Source: JACPWY01 sp964603655
GTDB taxonomy: Bacteria > Bdellovibrionota > FAC87 > UBA2466
Assembly: GCA_964603655.1 (NCBI GenBank)
Contig: CAZRVZ010000042.1
Location: forward strand, 1-39,908
Reading direction: 5' to 3'
Length of the DNA stretch: 39,908 nucleotides
Positions 1 to 8,579 of the stretch are shown piece after piece. The notes under the pieces are model-generated. The model was not told the origin of the DNA. It worked only from the letters and a program-made list of their open reading frames with translations, and did not search any database. Position numbers and translations under genes: made by a program. How positions within the stretch are numbered: position 1 is the first letter of the stretch; every line of letters begins with the position of its first letter.

Positions 1-1
1 C

Positions 2-526
2 ACTAATGGAAAGATTGATCTCGAACACGCGCAAGCGGAATGTGCCAATACGACGAAGCTCGTGGCAAAAGGGTATCAGCCCACTACCGCTCAAAGAGCG
101 TGCGAAGCAAAAGTTGTTGCAATACAGACCCGAGCAAGCGAGCTGGCCAATTCAGTCATTTCGCTCAGGCGAAACCATGACATCTGGTCGATACGACTGG
201 CAGGTGAGTTGGGTGTAAAAATGGACATGCGTAGCCTCGCGCAGAAATATGTTTCCAAATGGAAAACTGCAATGGAGCTTTCCAAGGTCCAACTGGAAAA
301 CAGTCATGTTAGAGGTCAGCAATCAGATGAATATTTGGAGTGGGCTAAGCGAGGGCTTAAAAAAGGATTCATCACCGAGTGGGATTATGCGCGCGCCTTA
401 AACGCCAACCTCATCATCAAGAATGAGGTGGGGACACATCGGGAGCGAATGAAAATGATTGAAACGAATCTTCACGAGGCCGAGCACAATTTGGCTCAAA
501 TAGAAGCGGTGGATTTAGCGTTTTGA
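2..526 (+). CDS. Hypothetical coiled-coil protein, 5' end outside window
   Basis: The frame is open from base 2 to the TGA at 524-526 with no stop, so this is the C-terminal part of a longer gene. A GTG at 62 could act as an internal start (154 aa), but the upstream residues read like the same helical protein, so I treat it as 5' truncated. What is visible is almost entirely charged and helix-forming, rich in Lys, Glu and Ala, without membrane segments or recognisable catalytic motifs. The segment KKGFITEWDYARALNAN recalls the helical hairpin of HlyD-type adaptors or TolC-type proteins, but this is weak and I assign no function. The next gene begins 105 bp downstream and appears to have its own promoter. 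Confidence 0.55.
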   Translation, partial: TNGKIDLEHAQAECANTTKLVAKGYQPTTAQRACEAKVVAIQTRASELANSVISLRRNHDIWSIRLAGELGVKMDMRSLAQKYVSKWKTAMELSKVQLENSHVRGQQSDEYLEWAKRGLKKGFITEWDYARALNANLIIKNEVGTHRERMKMIETNLHEAEHNLAQIEAVDLAF

Positions 527-557
527 GGTGCATCTATTCAACGCCAATCGACCAGAG

Positions 558-586
558 TTGATGGGACCCCATTATTCCTATACGAT
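558..586 (+). promoter_or_regulatory. Candidate sigma70-type promoter upstream of the foldase cluster
   Basis: TTGATG at 558-563 and TACGAT at 581-586 are separated by 17 bases, each matching 4 of 6 positions of the -35 and -10 consensus. It lies 46 bp before the first parvulin gene, in the only sizeable gap before that run of genes. This is inferred from motif match alone. Confidence 0.35.
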
Positions 587-631
587 TGCTCGCAGTGAAA
601 TCGAGGCACGGGGACTAACGGGGGCAGGGAC

Positions 632-1429
632 ATGACACCTATGAAGTGGCGAATCGGAATTATTTCGGTGTTTGTGGCCGCAGCCCTTCCCTTATTCGCT
701 GCGGTTTCGGCGGTGGGAAAGATTAATGGCCAACCCGTATTTAAAGACGACCTAAAACGCATCCCCGAGAGCCAGGACTCCTCACTGTCAGCGTTTGATC
801 GCCTGGTTTTATTTAGACTGGCTATCGACCAGGCTAAAAAGGAGCGACTTGAACGTACCCCCAATGTAAAATACGACCTTGAGCTGGTCCTTTATCGTCA
901 CTTTCTCGAAAATCGCTTAAAATCGGCCTCGCAACATTTAGTCCCCACCGACTCCGAAACGCGTATCTACTATGAGCAACACCCGCTTCTACGATTACGA
1001 CATCTCGTACTGCGATTCTCTAGCCCCAGCGAACAACAATTGGCAGGTAGCTCTGCATCCAAAGTTGAGGCCCTTTTCAGGGCTGGAAGTTCCTTTTCAT
1101 CGGTAGCGGAGGAGTACTCCCAGGATGAAACCGCCCCCATTGGCGGTGATATCGGAGAACGCGGAATTCACAATCTTCACGAAGATTTTTATTTGAAACT
1201 GACCCAGCTACAGCCCGGGGATGTGTCCCCAAGGATTGAAAGCCGAACTGGATTACATTTTTTCCAGGTAACTTCCCGGATTCCATTCCAGTCGGTCCAG
1301 CCGCAATATCTAACCTTTCTCAATAAAAAACTGTCCCAAGATCGGGAGCAGCGGTTTCTCAATCAAGTGCTTAACGACCTCAAACGGAACGCTCGAATTG
1401 AGGTTACACAGTCGGCCAAAAATGAGTAG
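632..1429 (+). CDS. Periplasmic PpiC-type (parvulin) peptidyl-prolyl isomerase
   Basis: A 265-aa exported foldase. Residues 1-27 form a signal peptide: a short basic start (MKWR) followed by a hydrophobic stretch ending LFAAVSA. Residues 28-100 hold a SurA/PrsA-like helical region beginning with GKINGQPVFKDDL. The parvulin domain follows at about 120-215, recognised by RLRHLVLRF, FSSVAEEYSQDE, GGDIGE and TGLHFFQV. Family members isomerise peptidyl-proline bonds or act as chaperones for outer-membrane and secreted proteins. The ATG at 632 is preceded by a purine-rich GGGGGCAGGG; a second ATG three codons later is possible. It overlaps the next parvulin gene by 8 bp, so the two are probably translationally coupled. 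Confidence 0.85.
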   Translation: MTPMKWRIGIISVFVAAALPLFAAVSAVGKINGQPVFKDDLKRIPESQDSSLSAFDRLVLFRLAIDQAKKERLERTPNVKYDLELVLYRHFLENRLKSASQHLVPTDSETRIYYEQHPLLRLRHLVLRFSSPSEQQLAGSSASKVEALFRAGSSFSSVAEEYSQDETAPIGGDIGERGIHNLHEDFYLKLTQLQPGDVSPRIESRTGLHFFQVTSRIPFQSVQPQYLTFLNKKLSQDREQRFLNQVLNDLKRNARIEVTQSAKNE

Positions 1430-2363
1430 GGCCCTGTTTTATTTGGCTGTCGGCGCATTAGTTTCCTGCCAGCTACCGGAAACAGACCCCAAGGTTCGCG
1501 TAGTGGCCAGAGTAAACGGGGTTCCAGTAGCTCTGAGCGAATTTCAAACGAATTTTCAGCAGATCCTCGCCAACCAGGACAGCATTACCCCATCCAATCC
1601 TAAAACCCTGGCGCTGTTTAAATCTCGTGCGCTCAATGAGTCGATTCTGGTATCGTTGGTCCGTCAGGAATCCGACCGTCGTTTCATCAAAGTACCAAAA
1701 GAGGAAATCTTGGCCCGCCTAAACAGCTGGAAAGACGGGTACCCCCCGGGAGGATTCGAAGACATGCTCCAGCGACAAAAAACCACCGAGACCTATATCA
1801 AAAAGCGCCTCGAAAACCAGCTCTGGGTGGAAAAACTTTCGGCTGAACTATCGGGTAGCGAGGTCCTGGTTTCCGATGAAGAAATGAAGCGGTACTTCCA
1901 ACTTCACTCCAAAGATTTCTTCAGGCCCGAGAGACTCCATGCGCTTCAGGTTGTGGTTCCGACCATCGAAGAGGCCACTAAATTGCGCCAGGAGATAATT
2001 TCCGGAGTGATTACGTTTGAGTCGGCCGCCCGCCAATATTCATTGAGTCCGGATGCATCCAAGGGCGGTGACGTCGGTTTCTTTTCAAAACGGGAAAAGA
2101 TTGATGCGTTTGATGAGGCATTTTCGGTTCCGGTGGGGGCGCTTTCCCAACCGGTTTCAAGTCGCTATGGGGTTCATATTTTCAAGGTCTTGGAGCGCCA
2201 ACCGAAGAGAGCGCTGACGTTCCAAGAGTCGAAGACCGATCTGGGCAAGCTTTTGCGCCGAAGCAAGGAGGCACGGGTCTATCAAGAATGGGCAATCAAG
2301 CAGTTGAAGGATGCCGAGATTTATCGAAACGAGGCCCTGTTCTCCTCCATAGGTCCCACATGA
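1422..2363 (+). CDS. Lipoprotein PpiC-type peptidyl-prolyl isomerase (SurA/PrsA-like)
   Basis: A 313-aa foldase that appears lipid-anchored. I chose the ATG at 1422 rather than the TTG at 1398, because from there the protein begins MSRALFYLAVGALVSC, a compact lipoprotein signal with lipobox LVSC and Cys16 as the modified residue. It overlaps the preceding stop codon (ATGAGTAG). Next comes a SurA N-type helical domain (VVARVNGVPVALSEFQTNF, then helices to about 165). A single parvulin domain follows at about 175-270, with RPERLHALQVVV, FESAARQYSLSPDA, GGDVGFFSKRE and YGVHIFKVLE. It would sit at the outer leaflet of the inner membrane or inner leaflet of the outer membrane. Its stop overlaps the next gene's ATG as ATGA. 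Confidence 0.85.
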   Translation: MSRALFYLAVGALVSCQLPETDPKVRVVARVNGVPVALSEFQTNFQQILANQDSITPSNPKTLALFKSRALNESILVSLVRQESDRRFIKVPKEEILARLNSWKDGYPPGGFEDMLQRQKTTETYIKKRLENQLWVEKLSAELSGSEVLVSDEEMKRYFQLHSKDFFRPERLHALQVVVPTIEEATKLRQEIISGVITFESAARQYSLSPDASKGGDVGFFSKREKIDAFDEAFSVPVGALSQPVSSRYGVHIFKVLERQPKRALTFQESKTDLGKLLRRSKEARVYQEWAIKQLKDAEIYRNEALFSSIGPT

Positions 2364-3331
2364 CTGCGGCCATTCTGATCATTTTATTGGCGGTTGTGGC
2401 TCCAAATTGGGCAGGAGCCAGAGCCCTAATAGATAGAACTCTCGTGACTGTAAATGATGAGGTCGTACTTGAATCGGACATCGTAGAATTTCAAAAAAAA
2501 TTACACAGCAAGAGTTTTCAGGAGTTATTTGGTGGCGTTAGGCAGGATGTTTTAACCGACACGCAGAAAACTCTACGGCTACTCATTGAAGAAAAAATCA
2601 TCGACCAGCAGGTGCGGCGTTTGGAGCTCCGCGCGACCGATCCGGAAATCGACGCCCAAATTAGGTCAATCCTGAAGCGAAACGGAATCTCAACAGCACA
2701 GTTGACAGAGCGCCTGAAGCAGCTCGGAACGACTCTTACCGAGTATCGTGACGGAATCCGACGACAGGTTGAAAGGAAAAACCTTTTGGATCGCGAGATC
2801 CGCCCGACACTTGAGGTATCAGAGGAACAGGTGCGGCACTTTTACCTACGATTATCACAAAACTCGACGCCCGAACGGGAGTTTAAAATTGCGCATATTC
2901 TTATCGATGTCCCCAAGGCCAATCTCAAGGCCGCAGAAAGTAAGGCGAAAGCGCTTTTTGATTCCCTTCAGAAAAGCCCTGAAAAATTCGAGAGCCTCGC
3001 CCAAACCGAATCAACCGACTCGAGTACTGCTGCCGTTGGGGGCGCTTTGGGCTCGTTCACTACGAGTGCTCTTGCCAAGGAGTTTCGCGATATCATTCCC
3101 AAGGTGCCGTCCGGTCACGTCGCCCCACCTATTAGAACAGCTGCTGGCATTCACCTGATTAAAGTTCTAGACGTAAAAATTTCTGATTTTTCGTCGCTTT
3201 CGAAAGACAAAAAGGACTCGCTGAGAAACCGGCTACTCGAGGAAGAGATGGATCGAAAAATGCAGCTTTGGCTGGAGCGCAAACGAACAGAAAGCTACAT
3301 CCGCTTTTCAGGGGAAAATAATGAGGGTTAG
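2360..3331 (+). CDS. surA: SurA-like periplasmic chaperone/peptidyl-prolyl isomerase
   Basis: A 323-aa protein, third in a row of parvulin-type foldases. The frame opens at 2288, but ATG 2360 is preferred: it overlaps the previous stop as ATGA and gives a clean signal peptide, MTAAILIILLAVVAPNWAGA. The mature N terminus, RTLVTVNDEVVLESDIVEFQKKL, is the typical SurA N-domain opening. A helical region runs to about residue 175, then one parvulin domain (FKIAHILIDVP, FESLAQTESTDSS, GGALGSFTTSALA, AGIHLIKVLDVK). E. coli SurA has two parvulin domains; this one has one, as in many non-gamma proteobacteria. The likely role is escorting outer-membrane proteins through the periplasm. The 3' end overlaps the sugar-phosphate mutase gene by 11 bp. 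Confidence 0.85.
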   Translation: MTAAILIILLAVVAPNWAGARALIDRTLVTVNDEVVLESDIVEFQKKLHSKSFQELFGGVRQDVLTDTQKTLRLLIEEKIIDQQVRRLELRATDPEIDAQIRSILKRNGISTAQLTERLKQLGTTLTEYRDGIRRQVERKNLLDREIRPTLEVSEEQVRHFYLRLSQNSTPEREFKIAHILIDVPKANLKAAESKAKALFDSLQKSPEKFESLAQTESTDSSTAAVGGALGSFTTSALAKEFRDIIPKVPSGHVAPPIRTAAGIHLIKVLDVKISDFSSLSKDKKDSLRNRLLEEEMDRKMQLWLERKRTESYIRFSGENNEG

Positions 3332-4676
3332 TTCTACGATTTTTAGAGAATACGACATACGTGGAATTGCCGATCGGGATTTGCCTGATGAGCTTGTCAA
3401 ACACCTGGGAAGGGCCATAGGAAGTTATTTGAAGGCCCGCAATGGAAAAGTGATGGCATTAGGAACCGATTGTCGGTTGAGTTCGCCCCGGCTTCGATCC
3501 GCACTTGCTTCAGGCTTAATGGAATGCGGCATCAATGTTATCGATATTGGTTTGGTGCCCACTCCTGTTCTTTACTTTGCCATACACCACTTCAGAACCG
3601 ACGGCGGCGTCATGATCACCGGTAGCCACAACCCGGGTGAACACAATGGCTTTAAAATATGTGTCGGACCCTCTACCATTCATGGTTCAGAGATCCAGCA
3701 GCTCAAATCGATCATTGAAAACAAGGCCTATTCGCTCGGAAAACCGGGAAAAATAGAAACTCGTCCAATTGAATCGGACTACATTAATCACATTGCTAAT
3801 TCGGTGTCGATTGTCCGTCCTTTAAAGGTAGTCGTGGACGCCGGAAACGGTATGGGTGGGAAAATCGCTTGCGCGCTATATCGAAAAATGGGTTGCGAGG
3901 TCGTTTCGCTTTTTGAAGAGTATGATGGGTCCTTTCCAAATCACCATCCCGATCCGACTGTACTGGAAAACCTTCGGTCGCTTATTCAGGTGGTTGGAAC
4001 CAGTGCGGCCCGAATCGGAATTGGTTTTGATGGTGATGCTGATAGAATCGGTGTAATCGATGCAAGCGGAAGGCCTCTGTTTGGAGATGAGCTTTTAGTA
4101 ATTTTTGCGAGGGATGTACTCGCGAAAAACCCTGGTGCTTCCATAATTTCCGAGGTAAAGGCGTCGCATCGCCTTTTTCAAGACATCAAGCAGAGGGGTG
4201 GTAACCCCATTCTGTGGAAAACCGGGCACAGTCTCATCAAGGCTAAGATGCTGGAGTGCGGTGCGCTGTTGGCCGGAGAAATGAGCGGCCACATGTTTTT
4301 CGGAGACCGTTATTTTGGTTTCGACGATGCAATTTATGCCGGCGCCAGAATCATTGAAATTCTTTCCCAATCTAATTTAACGGCCATGGAATTATTGGCA
4401 GACCTTCCACCTGCATTTTCGACCCCTGAAATACGCGTAGATTGTGCTGACGAGATCAAATTCGACGTCGTATTGCGAGCGCGAGCTCGGTTTCTGCAGA
4501 TGGGTTTGCAAGTAAATGAAATTGATGGGGCAAGAATAGACTTTAGCGACGGCTGGGGCTTGGTGCGTGCCTCTAACACGCAGCCGGTGCTGGTTTACCG
4601 TTTCGAAGCTGAAACCGAAATTCGCCTCAGGGAAATCCGTGCACTCATCGAGGGTGTCGTTAACTCCTTTCTCTAG
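3321..4676 (+). CDS. Phosphomannomutase/phosphoglucomutase (alpha-D-phosphohexomutase family)
   Basis: A 451-aa cytoplasmic enzyme that interconverts hexose-6-phosphate and hexose-1-phosphate, feeding nucleotide-sugar synthesis for LPS, capsule or exopolysaccharide. The four family signatures are visible in order: phosphoserine loop TGSHNP (Ser102), metal-binding loop DGDADR (237-242), sugar-binding loop GEMSGH (319-324) and the C-terminal phosphate-binding segment RASNTQPVLVYRFEAE. The FREYDIRG opening and GEMSGH loop are typical of the bifunctional AlgC/ManB group rather than GlmM. Substrate preference cannot be settled from the sequence, so no symbol is given. The ATG at 3321 overlaps the surA-like gene by 11 bp, which suggests one operon; uvrA follows after 15 bp. 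Confidence 0.88.
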   Translation: MRVSSTIFREYDIRGIADRDLPDELVKHLGRAIGSYLKARNGKVMALGTDCRLSSPRLRSALASGLMECGINVIDIGLVPTPVLYFAIHHFRTDGGVMITGSHNPGEHNGFKICVGPSTIHGSEIQQLKSIIENKAYSLGKPGKIETRPIESDYINHIANSVSIVRPLKVVVDAGNGMGGKIACALYRKMGCEVVSLFEEYDGSFPNHHPDPTVLENLRSLIQVVGTSAARIGIGFDGDADRIGVIDASGRPLFGDELLVIFARDVLAKNPGASIISEVKASHRLFQDIKQRGGNPILWKTGHSLIKAKMLECGALLAGEMSGHMFFGDRYFGFDDAIYAGARIIEILSQSNLTAMELLADLPPAFSTPEIRVDCADEIKFDVVLRARARFLQMGLQVNEIDGARIDFSDGWGLVRASNTQPVLVYRFEAETEIRLREIRALIEGVVNSFL

Positions 4677-4691
4677 ACGTAGGGACTTCGG

Positions 4692-7418
4692 GTGTCTGAG
4701 TTTATTCGAATTAAGGGCGCCAGAGAAAACAACCTCAAAAACATCTCTTTAGACATACCTCGCAACGCTCTGGTGGTAATGACGGGGTTGAGCGGATCCG
4801 GAAAATCCTCGCTGGCGTTCGATACCATTTACGCCGAGGGGCAACGCCGCTACCTAGAGTCGCTATCCGCTTATGCGCGCCAGTTTCTGGAGCAGCTGAG
4901 CAAACCCGATGTTGATTCAATTGAGGGCTTGTCACCGTCCATTTCAGTGGAACAAAAGAACCTTTCAAAAAACCCTCGATCAACCGTGGGTACTACCACC
5001 GAGATTTACGATTTTTTGCGGCTTTTATTTGCTCGTGCCGGACAGGCCCGTTGTTTCACCTGTGGGATACCCATCGAAAGCCAAACATCCCAGCAGATTG
5101 TAAATCAGATCGCCGGACTTCCGATCGATAGTCGTTTTGCGATTCTCGCCCCCATTGTTCGAGGTCGGAAGGGGGAATTTCAAAAGGACCTTTTCCAAAT
5201 TCGCGGCAAGGGCTTTGCTCGGGCCAGAATTGATGGTGAAGACGTAAGCCTTTCAGGTCCGGTTTCTCTTAAAAAAACCTTTCGCCATGACATCTCTATT
5301 TACGTGGACCGTCTCGTGGTTCGTGAGGGCATGGAGTCCAGGGTCTTCGAGGCAATTGAAACCGCCATTGAGTTGAGCGGCGGTCTGGCCGAAATACTTC
5401 TTGCCGGAGAATCAGCTCCCAGGCTGGTGTCCACTCGCTTCGCCTGCACCGCTTGCGGGTCTAGTTTTCCCGATCTCGAGCCTCGAAGCTTTTCGTTCAA
5501 CAGCTCACACGGCGCCTGCTCCGCCTGTAATGGTATTGGCTCGCTTTACAAAGTGAACAGCAACGCCATTATTCAGGACGTTGACAGTCCGTTGGACACT
5601 GCAATTGGAGAATCCCTTTTGGAGCTGGAATTCGGATACCGAGCTCTCGTTAAGGGGCTGCCCAACTGTTCGTTCGATTCGCTAAAGGCGATCGATAAAG
5701 ATCAACTTCTTAAATCACTCGCGACTTCGCTACAGGCAATATGGGATGAGGGAATTGAATCCGACAGACAAATCCTCATGGAGTACATGTCCGCCATAAG
5801 TTGTACGGCCTGTGATGGGACTCGAATTCGAAAAGAAGCTCGGGCCGTTTTTATCGGAGAGAAGAATATTGCCAACATCTGCCAAATGCCCCTCAATGAA
5901 TGCAGGTCGTTTTTCGAGGGACTCGAACTCCTCCCGTCGTCGCGGCCGATTGCTGAACCAATCGTGAAAGAGATTCTTGGCAGACTGGGCTTTCTCACAG
6001 ACGTTGGCCTCTCCTATTTGACGCTCGATCGATCCGCCACAACACTTTCCGGTGGAGAAGCGCAGCGCATTCGTCTTGCTAGCCAGGTGGGATCGGGATT
6101 GGTCGGAGTCCTTTATGTCCTAGATGAACCCAGCATAGGCCTTCACGCCCGAGATAATGACAAGCTGATTCAAACTCTGGAACGGCTGCGTGATTCCGGT
6201 AATTCCGTGCTTGTCGTCGAGCACGACGAGGAAACAATTCGTCGCTCTGATTTTGTGGTGGACATCGGTCCCGGCTCCGGAAAACACGGCGGCGATGTCA
6301 TATTCCACGGTAAAGTGTCTTCCCTCATGCTCTCTCCCACCAGTATTACGGGGTTTTATCTCAGTGGAAAAAAATCCATTCCCCTACCCACGCGCCGGAA
6401 ACTTACGACCAACGCGGCAATGGAGTTTCGCGGCCTTACTAAGAACAACCTAAAGAATGCAGCAGTACGTTTGCCTTTAGGCGCCTTTATCGGTGTTAGC
6501 GGCGTTTCGGGTTCTGGAAAGAGCACCCTGATTATCGACACGGTTTTGCCCGCCTTGCGGGCGAAGGTGTCGCGGCGCCAGTTCACAGGAATTCCCTGCG
6601 AATCGGTGTCCGGGCTGGATTCCATCGAGCGGGTGATCCATGTCGATCAGGACCCCATTGGAAGAACGCCCCGGTCAAATCCCGCAACATACACCGGCAT
6701 ATTTACTGATATTAGAACTCTCTTTGCTTCCACCCCAGAGGCGCGGTCGCGCGGCTTTTCTTTGGGCAGGTTTTCGTTCAACGTAAAGGGTGGCAGGTGC
6801 GAGACATGCCGTGGCGAGGGCAACTCCAGGGTTTCGATGAATTTTCTCCCGGATGTATTTGTCGTTTGTGATGTGTGTTCTGGGAAACGATACAATCGAG
6901 AGACGTTAGAAATTCAATATCGTGGAAAAACCATCCATGCCGTTCTCAAAATGAGCGTCGAGGAAGCTGCCGATTTCTTTCAAAACATCCCGAACCTACG
7001 GTTCAAACTTCGAACGCTCGTTGATGTCGGCCTCGGATACATCGAGCTTGGTCAAAACGCGGTAACTCTCTCCGGCGGTGAGGCCCAAAGAATGAAGCTG
7101 TCGCGAGAGCTCAATCGAAGATCCGCCGCAAAAACCGTTTATATTTTGGATGAACCCACTACCGGCCTTCATTTTGACGACGTCAATCGCCTCATGGAGA
7201 TTCTCCACCGACTGACCGACCAGGGAAGCACCGTAATTGTGATTGAACACAACTTAGACGTGCTAAAGCAGGCAGACTACATTGTCGATCTGGGTCCCGA
7301 AGGCGGCGATCTCGGCGGCGAAGTTCTTTTCCAGGGAAGCCCCGAAGACCTTTGCAAAATCGACCGTTCCCACACCGCCCAATACCTCAGGCCAAAGGTC
7401 TTCCCGAAAGTTCCCTAG
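4692..7418 (+). CDS. uvrA: Excinuclease ABC subunit A (UvrA)
   Basis: A 908-aa DNA damage-recognition ATPase of nucleotide excision repair; it works as a dimer with UvrB. It starts with GTG, giving SEFIRIKGARENNLKNISLDIP, the usual UvrA opening, with AGGGA upstream. It has two ABC modules: Walker A GLSGSGKSS (32-40) and GVSGSGKST (604-612), signatures LSGGEAQRI (452 on) and LSGGEAQRM (793 on), each followed by an YVLDEPSIGLH- or YILDEPTTGLH-type Walker B. Paired CxxC zinc ligands are present in CTACGSSFPD...CSACNG and in CETCRGEG...CDVCSG. The length is slightly below the usual ~940 aa but no key element is missing. It lies on the + strand left of the putative origin, so it is transcribed toward the origin. 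Confidence 0.97.
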   Translation: MSEFIRIKGARENNLKNISLDIPRNALVVMTGLSGSGKSSLAFDTIYAEGQRRYLESLSAYARQFLEQLSKPDVDSIEGLSPSISVEQKNLSKNPRSTVGTTTEIYDFLRLLFARAGQARCFTCGIPIESQTSQQIVNQIAGLPIDSRFAILAPIVRGRKGEFQKDLFQIRGKGFARARIDGEDVSLSGPVSLKKTFRHDISIYVDRLVVREGMESRVFEAIETAIELSGGLAEILLAGESAPRLVSTRFACTACGSSFPDLEPRSFSFNSSHGACSACNGIGSLYKVNSNAIIQDVDSPLDTAIGESLLELEFGYRALVKGLPNCSFDSLKAIDKDQLLKSLATSLQAIWDEGIESDRQILMEYMSAISCTACDGTRIRKEARAVFIGEKNIANICQMPLNECRSFFEGLELLPSSRPIAEPIVKEILGRLGFLTDVGLSYLTLDRSATTLSGGEAQRIRLASQVGSGLVGVLYVLDEPSIGLHARDNDKLIQTLERLRDSGNSVLVVEHDEETIRRSDFVVDIGPGSGKHGGDVIFHGKVSSLMLSPTSITGFYLSGKKSIPLPTRRKLTTNAAMEFRGLTKNNLKNAAVRLPLGAFIGVSGVSGSGKSTLIIDTVLPALRAKVSRRQFTGIPCESVSGLDSIERVIHVDQDPIGRTPRSNPATYTGIFTDIRTLFASTPEARSRGFSLGRFSFNVKGGRCETCRGEGNSRVSMNFLPDVFVVCDVCSGKRYNRETLEIQYRGKTIHAVLKMSVEEAADFFQNIPNLRFKLRTLVDVGLGYIELGQNAVTLSGGEAQRMKLSRELNRRSAAKTVYILDEPTTGLHFDDVNRLMEILHRLTDQGSTVIVIEHNLDVLKQADYIVDLGPEGGDLGGEVLFQGSPEDLCKIDRSHTAQYLRPKVFPKVP

Positions 7419-7440
7419 AGGTCGTTACTTCCTTTCGGGA
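7402..7440. terminator. Candidate bidirectional terminator between uvrA and atpE
   Basis: A perfect 9-bp inverted repeat (TCCCGAAAG at 7402-7410, CTTTCGGGA at 7432-7440) spans the uvrA stop codon and ends next to the atpE stop at 7441. The genes converge here with only 22 bp between them. There is no clear T-run on either side, so intrinsic termination is uncertain. Confidence 0.35.
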
Positions 7441-7767
7441 CTAAATCTTACCGATTAATTGCAGCGCAATGAATACCGTGAAAAGAACGAGCGTCTCAAC
7501 GAACACCAAGCTCAGAATGAGTTGAGTTCCCATGGCCTTTTGTGCCCCTGGATTACGAGAAACTCCATCCATATAGCTGGCGCCTATCCTTCCCTGAGCG
7601 GTCGCAGCAGCAAATACGGCCAGCGCCATCCCAATTCCAGCCGCAAAGGCTGGCGACCATGAGGCACCACCACCCGCTATAGCGTGTCCAGCATCTTCAG
7701 CCATCGCCGGCACGGACGCCATTACTCCCAAAATCATCCACCAACATCTAGAAATAGTTCCGTTCAT
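7441..7767 (-). CDS. atpE: F-type ATP synthase subunit c (proteolipid) with N-terminal signal-like extension
   Basis: A 108-aa subunit of the rotary c-ring in Fo. The start at 7767 is fixed by a strong AGGAGG six bases upstream; the longer frame to 7791 lacks support. Residues 1-23 (ending SVPAMA) look like a cleavable signal peptide, an addition seen in some bacterial c subunits. The hairpin follows: helix 1 about 40-66 with the glycine/alanine packing face, polar loop SRNPGA (70-75), helix 2 about 80-105 with the essential carboxylate Glu91 in VETLVLF. Gln58 in helix 1 is in the position used for ion coordination in Na+ rings, but Leu93 and Phe96 replace the usual hydroxyl ligands, so H+ coupling seems more likely. 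Last gene of the run from dnaN. Confidence 0.92.
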   Translation of the reverse strand: MNGTISRCWWMILGVMASVPAMAEDAGHAIAGGGASWSPAFAAGIGMALAVFAAATAQGRIGASYMDGVSRNPGAQKAMGTQLILSLVFVETLVLFTVFIALQLIGKI

Positions 7768-7773
7768 CTTTAG

Positions 7774-7779
7774 CCTCCT
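7774..7779 (-). promoter_or_regulatory. Ribosome binding site that decides the atpE start
   Basis: On the - strand AGGAGG is followed by CTAAAG and then ATG at 7767. This perfect Shine-Dalgarno at ideal spacing lies inside the longer open frame, which argues that the first eight codons of that frame are not translated. The strength fits the high copy number of c subunits per complex. Confidence 0.8.
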
Positions 7780-7814
7780 AAAATTCATCAAAACACATCC
7801 AACTTAGAACACCG

Positions 7815-8543
7815 CTATTTGTGGTGTTCTGTGTGCTCCTCATGTTCCGTCGCCATCTGAATGTAAACAGACGTCAACGTTGCAAAAAGAAAGGCCTGTA
7901 TCGTACAAATTACAACCCCAAAAAGCAATAACGGAACCGGTACAATCCATTTACACAGCTCCGCAAATGCACCGGCCAATCGGTGATCGATGCTCAAGTT
8001 GAGATAGAGTCGAACACCTAACGTCACGGGGCGCAGAGCGTGTGAAAAAATCTCCAGGAGCGCGATGGGCACTCCGAATATTCCTAACCCCATCAAAAAA
8101 TGCTTCGCGTAACCGACTAGACCGTGTTCCTTAACCCCCATGAGGTTGTAATAAATAAATGAAGCTGCACCCAGTGCTAACGTCGTATTGAGATTCGAAC
8201 TCGGCGATTCCGCCAACGGCAAAAGGCCCAAAAGATTACTCAACCATACAAAAATGAACAGGGTGGCGATGAACGGAAAGTGCCGGGAGCCATGATGCCC
8301 TAAAGTTCCAACGACCATCCCGTGGAGCCCCTCGACCAACACGTCCACCATACTCACTAGAGAAACGTTTTTGGGTGGAACAATTAAGGCTTCGATTTTG
8401 CCGGCAATCCGAATGCGCGCGATGACCGCCCCAATCAAAATGGCGCAGAAGACAAGCACGGCACCGTTCACCGGAATATAGGCGTGGTCATGGGATAGAA
8501 ATGGAAGCTGGGTAAGCCAAGTCTGGGGACCATGATGTTCCAT
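7815..8543 (-). CDS. atpB: F-type ATP synthase subunit a
   Basis: A 242-aa polytopic Fo stator subunit that forms the proton half-channels against the c-ring. Hydrophobic helices are visible at about 27-45, 88-112, 120-140, 150-172 and 195-228. The essential arginine is in SHALRPVTLGVRLYLN; the usual RLFGN motif reads RLYLN here, followed by LSIDHRL. The last helix carries IQAFLFATLTSVYI, the conserved Gln-containing motif that completes the channel. The tail HEEHTEHHK is short and His/Glu-rich. atpE follows 47 bp downstream; an O-methyltransferase gene lies upstream. No clear Shine-Dalgarno is visible before 8543. Confidence 0.95.
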   Translation of the reverse strand: MEHHGPQTWLTQLPFLSHDHAYIPVNGAVLVFCAILIGAVIARIRIAGKIEALIVPPKNVSLVSMVDVLVEGLHGMVVGTLGHHGSRHFPFIATLFIFVWLSNLLGLLPLAESPSSNLNTTLALGAASFIYYNLMGVKEHGLVGYAKHFLMGLGIFGVPIALLEIFSHALRPVTLGVRLYLNLSIDHRLAGAFAELCKWIVPVPLLLFGVVICTIQAFLFATLTSVYIQMATEHEEHTEHHK

Positions 8544-8579
8544 ACGAATTCAGTGGTTTACCTGTGAAATAGCGGTCTT

